From Alteripontixanthobacter maritimus (lineage in GTDB: Bacteria; Pseudomonadota; Alphaproteobacteria; Sphingomonadales; Sphingomonadaceae), in assembly GCF_003340475.1 (NCBI RefSeq), contig NZ_QBKA01000002.1:2365501-2429500 (forward strand): 64,000 bases of DNA, written 5' to 3'. A model generated the notes under the pieces. It was given only the letters and a program-made list of their open reading frames with translations. It ran no database searches and had not been told where the DNA came from. Positions 62,274-64,000 of this stretch are shown piece after piece. A program made the position numbers and the translations under genes. Numbering within the stretch: position 1 is the stretch's first letter; each line of letters begins with the position of its first letter.

Positions 62274-63780
62274 GCCAGGCGCACCCTATTCCGAAGATGA
62301 AAACGCCTCGCTGGTAGCGAAGGGGCGTAGCGGCGACAACGCGGAAGCGGTCAGCGTGTCGGAAATATCCACGCGGCTGAAACGCACGGTGGAGGACCAG
62401 TTCGGCTTCGTCCGGTTGCGCGGCGAGCTGTCCGGCGTGAAACGCGCCGCTTCCGGCCATCTCTATTGCAGCCTCAAGGATGACAAGGCGGTGATCGACG
62501 GGGTGATGTGGCGCGGCGCGGCGCAGCGGCTGGCCTTTGTGCCCGAAGATGGTCTGGAAGTGATCGCCAGCGGCAAGCTCACCACCTATCCCGGCCGCAG
62601 CAAATACCAGATCGTGATGGAATCGGTGGAACTGGCGGGGGAAGGCGCGCTGCTGGCGCTGCTGGAGAAAACCCGCGCCCGGTTGGCGGCGGAGGGGTTG
62701 TTCGACAAGGGTCGCAAGCAGCCTTTGCCGTTTCTGCCGCAGGTCATCGGCGTGGTGACATCGCCCACCGGCGCGGTGATCCGCGACATATTGCACCGGC
62801 TGGCCGACCGCTTCCCCAGCCATGTGCTTGTCTGGCCGGTGCTGGTCCAGGGGCAGGGCGCAGCAGAGCAGGTAGCCCAGGCGGTACGCGGGTTCGACGC
62901 CATCGCACCCGGCGGCGAAGTGCCTCGGCCCGACTTGGTGATTGTGGCGCGCGGCGGCGGTTCGATCGAGGATCTGTGGGGCTTCAACGAGGAAGCGGTG
63001 GTGCGCGCCATCGCCGATTGTTCGATCCCCGTCATCAGCGCGGTCGGACATGAAACCGACACCACGCTGGCAGATTTCGCCGCCGACCGGCGCGCGCCCA
63101 CGCCGACTGCGGCGGCAGAGATCGCGGTGCCGGTGCGGGCGGAACTCTCCGCAACCTTGGCCGATTATGCCGCCCGCCAGCAGCGAAGCGCGCTGCGCCC
63201 GGTTGCAATGGGCCGCGAGCGGCTGGAGCAGCGCATCCAGCGAATGCCGCGGATAGAGGCGGTGTTGCAGCCGCAATCCCAACGGCTCGATGATCTTGCC
63301 GGGCGGCTGCGGCAGGGCCTCAAGGACCGGGCCGGCAAGGCGCGCGAAGCATTGCAGGCGGACCGCGTGCGATTGTCGCGCGGTGCGCTGCGTTCGCGCG
63401 GCGAGCGGGCGGCATTGCGGCTGGCAGGCGCTGGCTTTCGCGCGGCACTGGTGCAAACGCCGCTGGCGGAACGCACCCGGCGGCTGGAAGCGACGGCGCG
63501 CCTGATGCTGTCGCTGCACCCCGAACGCCCGCTCGAACGCGGCTATGCGATCGTGCGCAGCGCAAACGGCAAGGCGCTCACCACACAGGCTATGGCAGCG
63601 AAGGAAGCGGCGCTGGTCCTGCAATTTCGCGACGGCAATTTGGCCGCCACACCGGAAGGCAAGCCACGCGCCCCCAAACCCAGCGTTCCCACATCTCGGT
63701 CCGCAAGGCCCCGCAAACGCCCGCCAAAAAGTGCCGCTGACACACAGGGACGACAAGATGATTTGTTCGGCGGCGGCTGA
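62272..63780 (+). CDS. xseA: Exodeoxyribonuclease VII large subunit
   Basis: The 502-residue product has the N-terminal OB domain ([40 protein letters not shown]) and the catalytic region [40 protein letters not shown] and [20 protein letters not shown], then a coiled-coil C-terminal half. The Lys/Arg/Pro-rich tail is variable. Exo VII degrades single-stranded DNA with XseB. AAGGA lies 6 nt before the ATG, so the start is firm. xseB is not in the window. Confidence 0.96.
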   Translation: MPGAPYSEDENASLVAKGRSGDNAEAVSVSEISTRLKRTVEDQFGFVRLRGELSGVKRAASGHLYCSLKDDKAVIDGVMWRGAAQRLAFVPEDGLEVIASGKLTTYPGRSKYQIVMESVELAGEGALLALLEKTRARLAAEGLFDKGRKQPLPFLPQVIGVVTSPTGAVIRDILHRLADRFPSHVLVWPVLVQGQGAAEQVAQAVRGFDAIAPGGEVPRPDLVIVARGGGSIEDLWGFNEEAVVRAIADCSIPVISAVGHETDTTLADFAADRRAPTPTAAAEIAVPVRAELSATLADYAARQQRSALRPVAMGRERLEQRIQRMPRIEAVLQPQSQRLDDLAGRLRQGLKDRAGKAREALQADRVRLSRGALRSRGERAALRLAGAGFRAALVQTPLAERTRRLEATARLMLSLHPERPLERGYAIVRSANGKALTTQAMAAKEAALVLQFRDGNLAATPEGKPRAPKPSVPTSRSARPRKRPPKSAADTQGRQDDLFGGG

Positions 63781-63798
63781 ACGCCTATATAGCCGCCT

Positions 63799-64000
63799 AT
63801 GTTGATGAATTCCGGTAAATCCGAAGCGAAACTGCAATACGGCCCCAACGGCTTCCGCGTGATGCGCAGCGGGGCGTTCGTCGCCTGCGCGGTCAGCGGG
63901 GCGGCCATTCCGCTGGAGGAATTGCGCTATTGGTGCGTGGAACGGCAGGAGGCCTATGCCACGCCCGAAAACGCCACCCGCCGCCTTCTGGGCGAGGCGT
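63799..64000 (+). CDS. DUF2093 family small protein, 3' end cut by the window
   Basis: The visible 67 residues start MLMNSGKSEAKLQYGPNGFR and include VACAVSGAAIPLEELRYWCV and RQEAYATPENATRRLLGEA, the DUF2093 pattern. The family is short (about 70 residues), so the gene is nearly complete. It follows xseA by 18 bp, as in other alphaproteobacteria. Function is unknown. Confidence 0.85.
   Translation, partial: MLMNSGKSEAKLQYGPNGFRVMRSGAFVACAVSGAAIPLEELRYWCVERQEAYATPENATRRLLGEA

Noticed and set aside
61993-63837. 614-codon open frame antisense to xseA and the purD start
   Set aside because: xseA and purD are both clear; the antisense product lacks any motif.
1-64000. Mobile elements, prophage, rRNA or tRNA genes
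   Set aside because: I found no transposase, integrase, phage structural gene, terminal inverted repeats around genes or rRNA-like sequence. A tRNA missed by eye cannot be fully excluded; a tRNA search program would settle it.

Overview
The window looks like chromosomal DNA of a sphingomonad alphaproteobacterium, most likely of the Erythrobacteraceae. This is inferred from GC-rich housekeeping genes in alphaproteobacterial order, a PopZ-type polar protein, the hemE / ppsR origin arrangement, a SUF operon led by an Rrf2 regulator, and small families such as DUF6489, DUF1491 and DUF2093. I see no rRNA, tRNA, CRISPR array, insertion sequence or prophage. Almost the whole window is densely packed, co-linear genes.

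Left part (1-28 kb) is an origin and chromosome-segregation neighbourhood. A DUF4402 pilin, a PapD-like chaperone and the start of an usher-like gene run leftward from a promoter region holding an inverted pair of TTAACCAT sites. Then come parB, parA, rsmG, mnmG and mnmE, all leftward, with four parS-like sites in and between rsmG, mnmG and mnmE. After a dienelactone hydrolase and an FMN glutamate-synthase-like gene come rho, hemJ and hemE (leftward). A 382-bp gap with an AT-rich stretch and DnaA-box-like sequences follows, and is the likely oriC. Rightward from it run ppsR, maf, aroE, coaE and dnaQ, then hpf, ptsN, a thioesterase, DUF1491 and a SleB-like cell-wall hydrolase. A perfect bidirectional terminator separates these from leftward xth, erpA, a CBS protein, a thin-type ferredoxin, an S9 peptidase, popZ, a TolC-like channel and a PIMT-like gene.

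Middle part (28-48 kb) is metabolic and regulatory: class I fumarase; a LytS/LytTR two-component pair; a small membrane protein, a lipid-kinase-like protein and a metallophosphoesterase in one overlapping run; a Y-family DNA polymerase with a clamp-binding motif; rplM-rpsI, whose S9 product carries a long Lys/Ala-rich N-terminal extension; ctaA with an exported protein of unknown function; a MerC-like membrane protein overlapping a fused thiS-thiG gene; an aldehyde dehydrogenase; a protein of unknown function; an acyl-CoA synthetase; gamma-glutamyltransferase and pyrD.

Right part (48-64 kb) holds a DUF885 lipoprotein peptidase, then the full SUF iron-sulfur assembly operon: Rrf2 regulator, sufB, a DUF559 nuclease-fold protein, sufC, sufD, sufS, sufT and sufA. 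A perfect 10-bp inverted repeat sits directly before the regulator start codon. Small envelope genes, an adenosine-kinase-like PfkB gene, a fatty acid desaturase, purD, xseA and the start of a DUF2093 gene follow. purD and xseA are divergent and their start codons overlap on one CATG.

I did not find a clearly new multi-gene system. The most interesting items are the compact oriC/parS/parAB/popZ cluster, the Rrf2-proximal palindrome, the DUF559 gene inside the SUF operon, the ThiS-ThiG fusion and the extended ribosomal protein S9.
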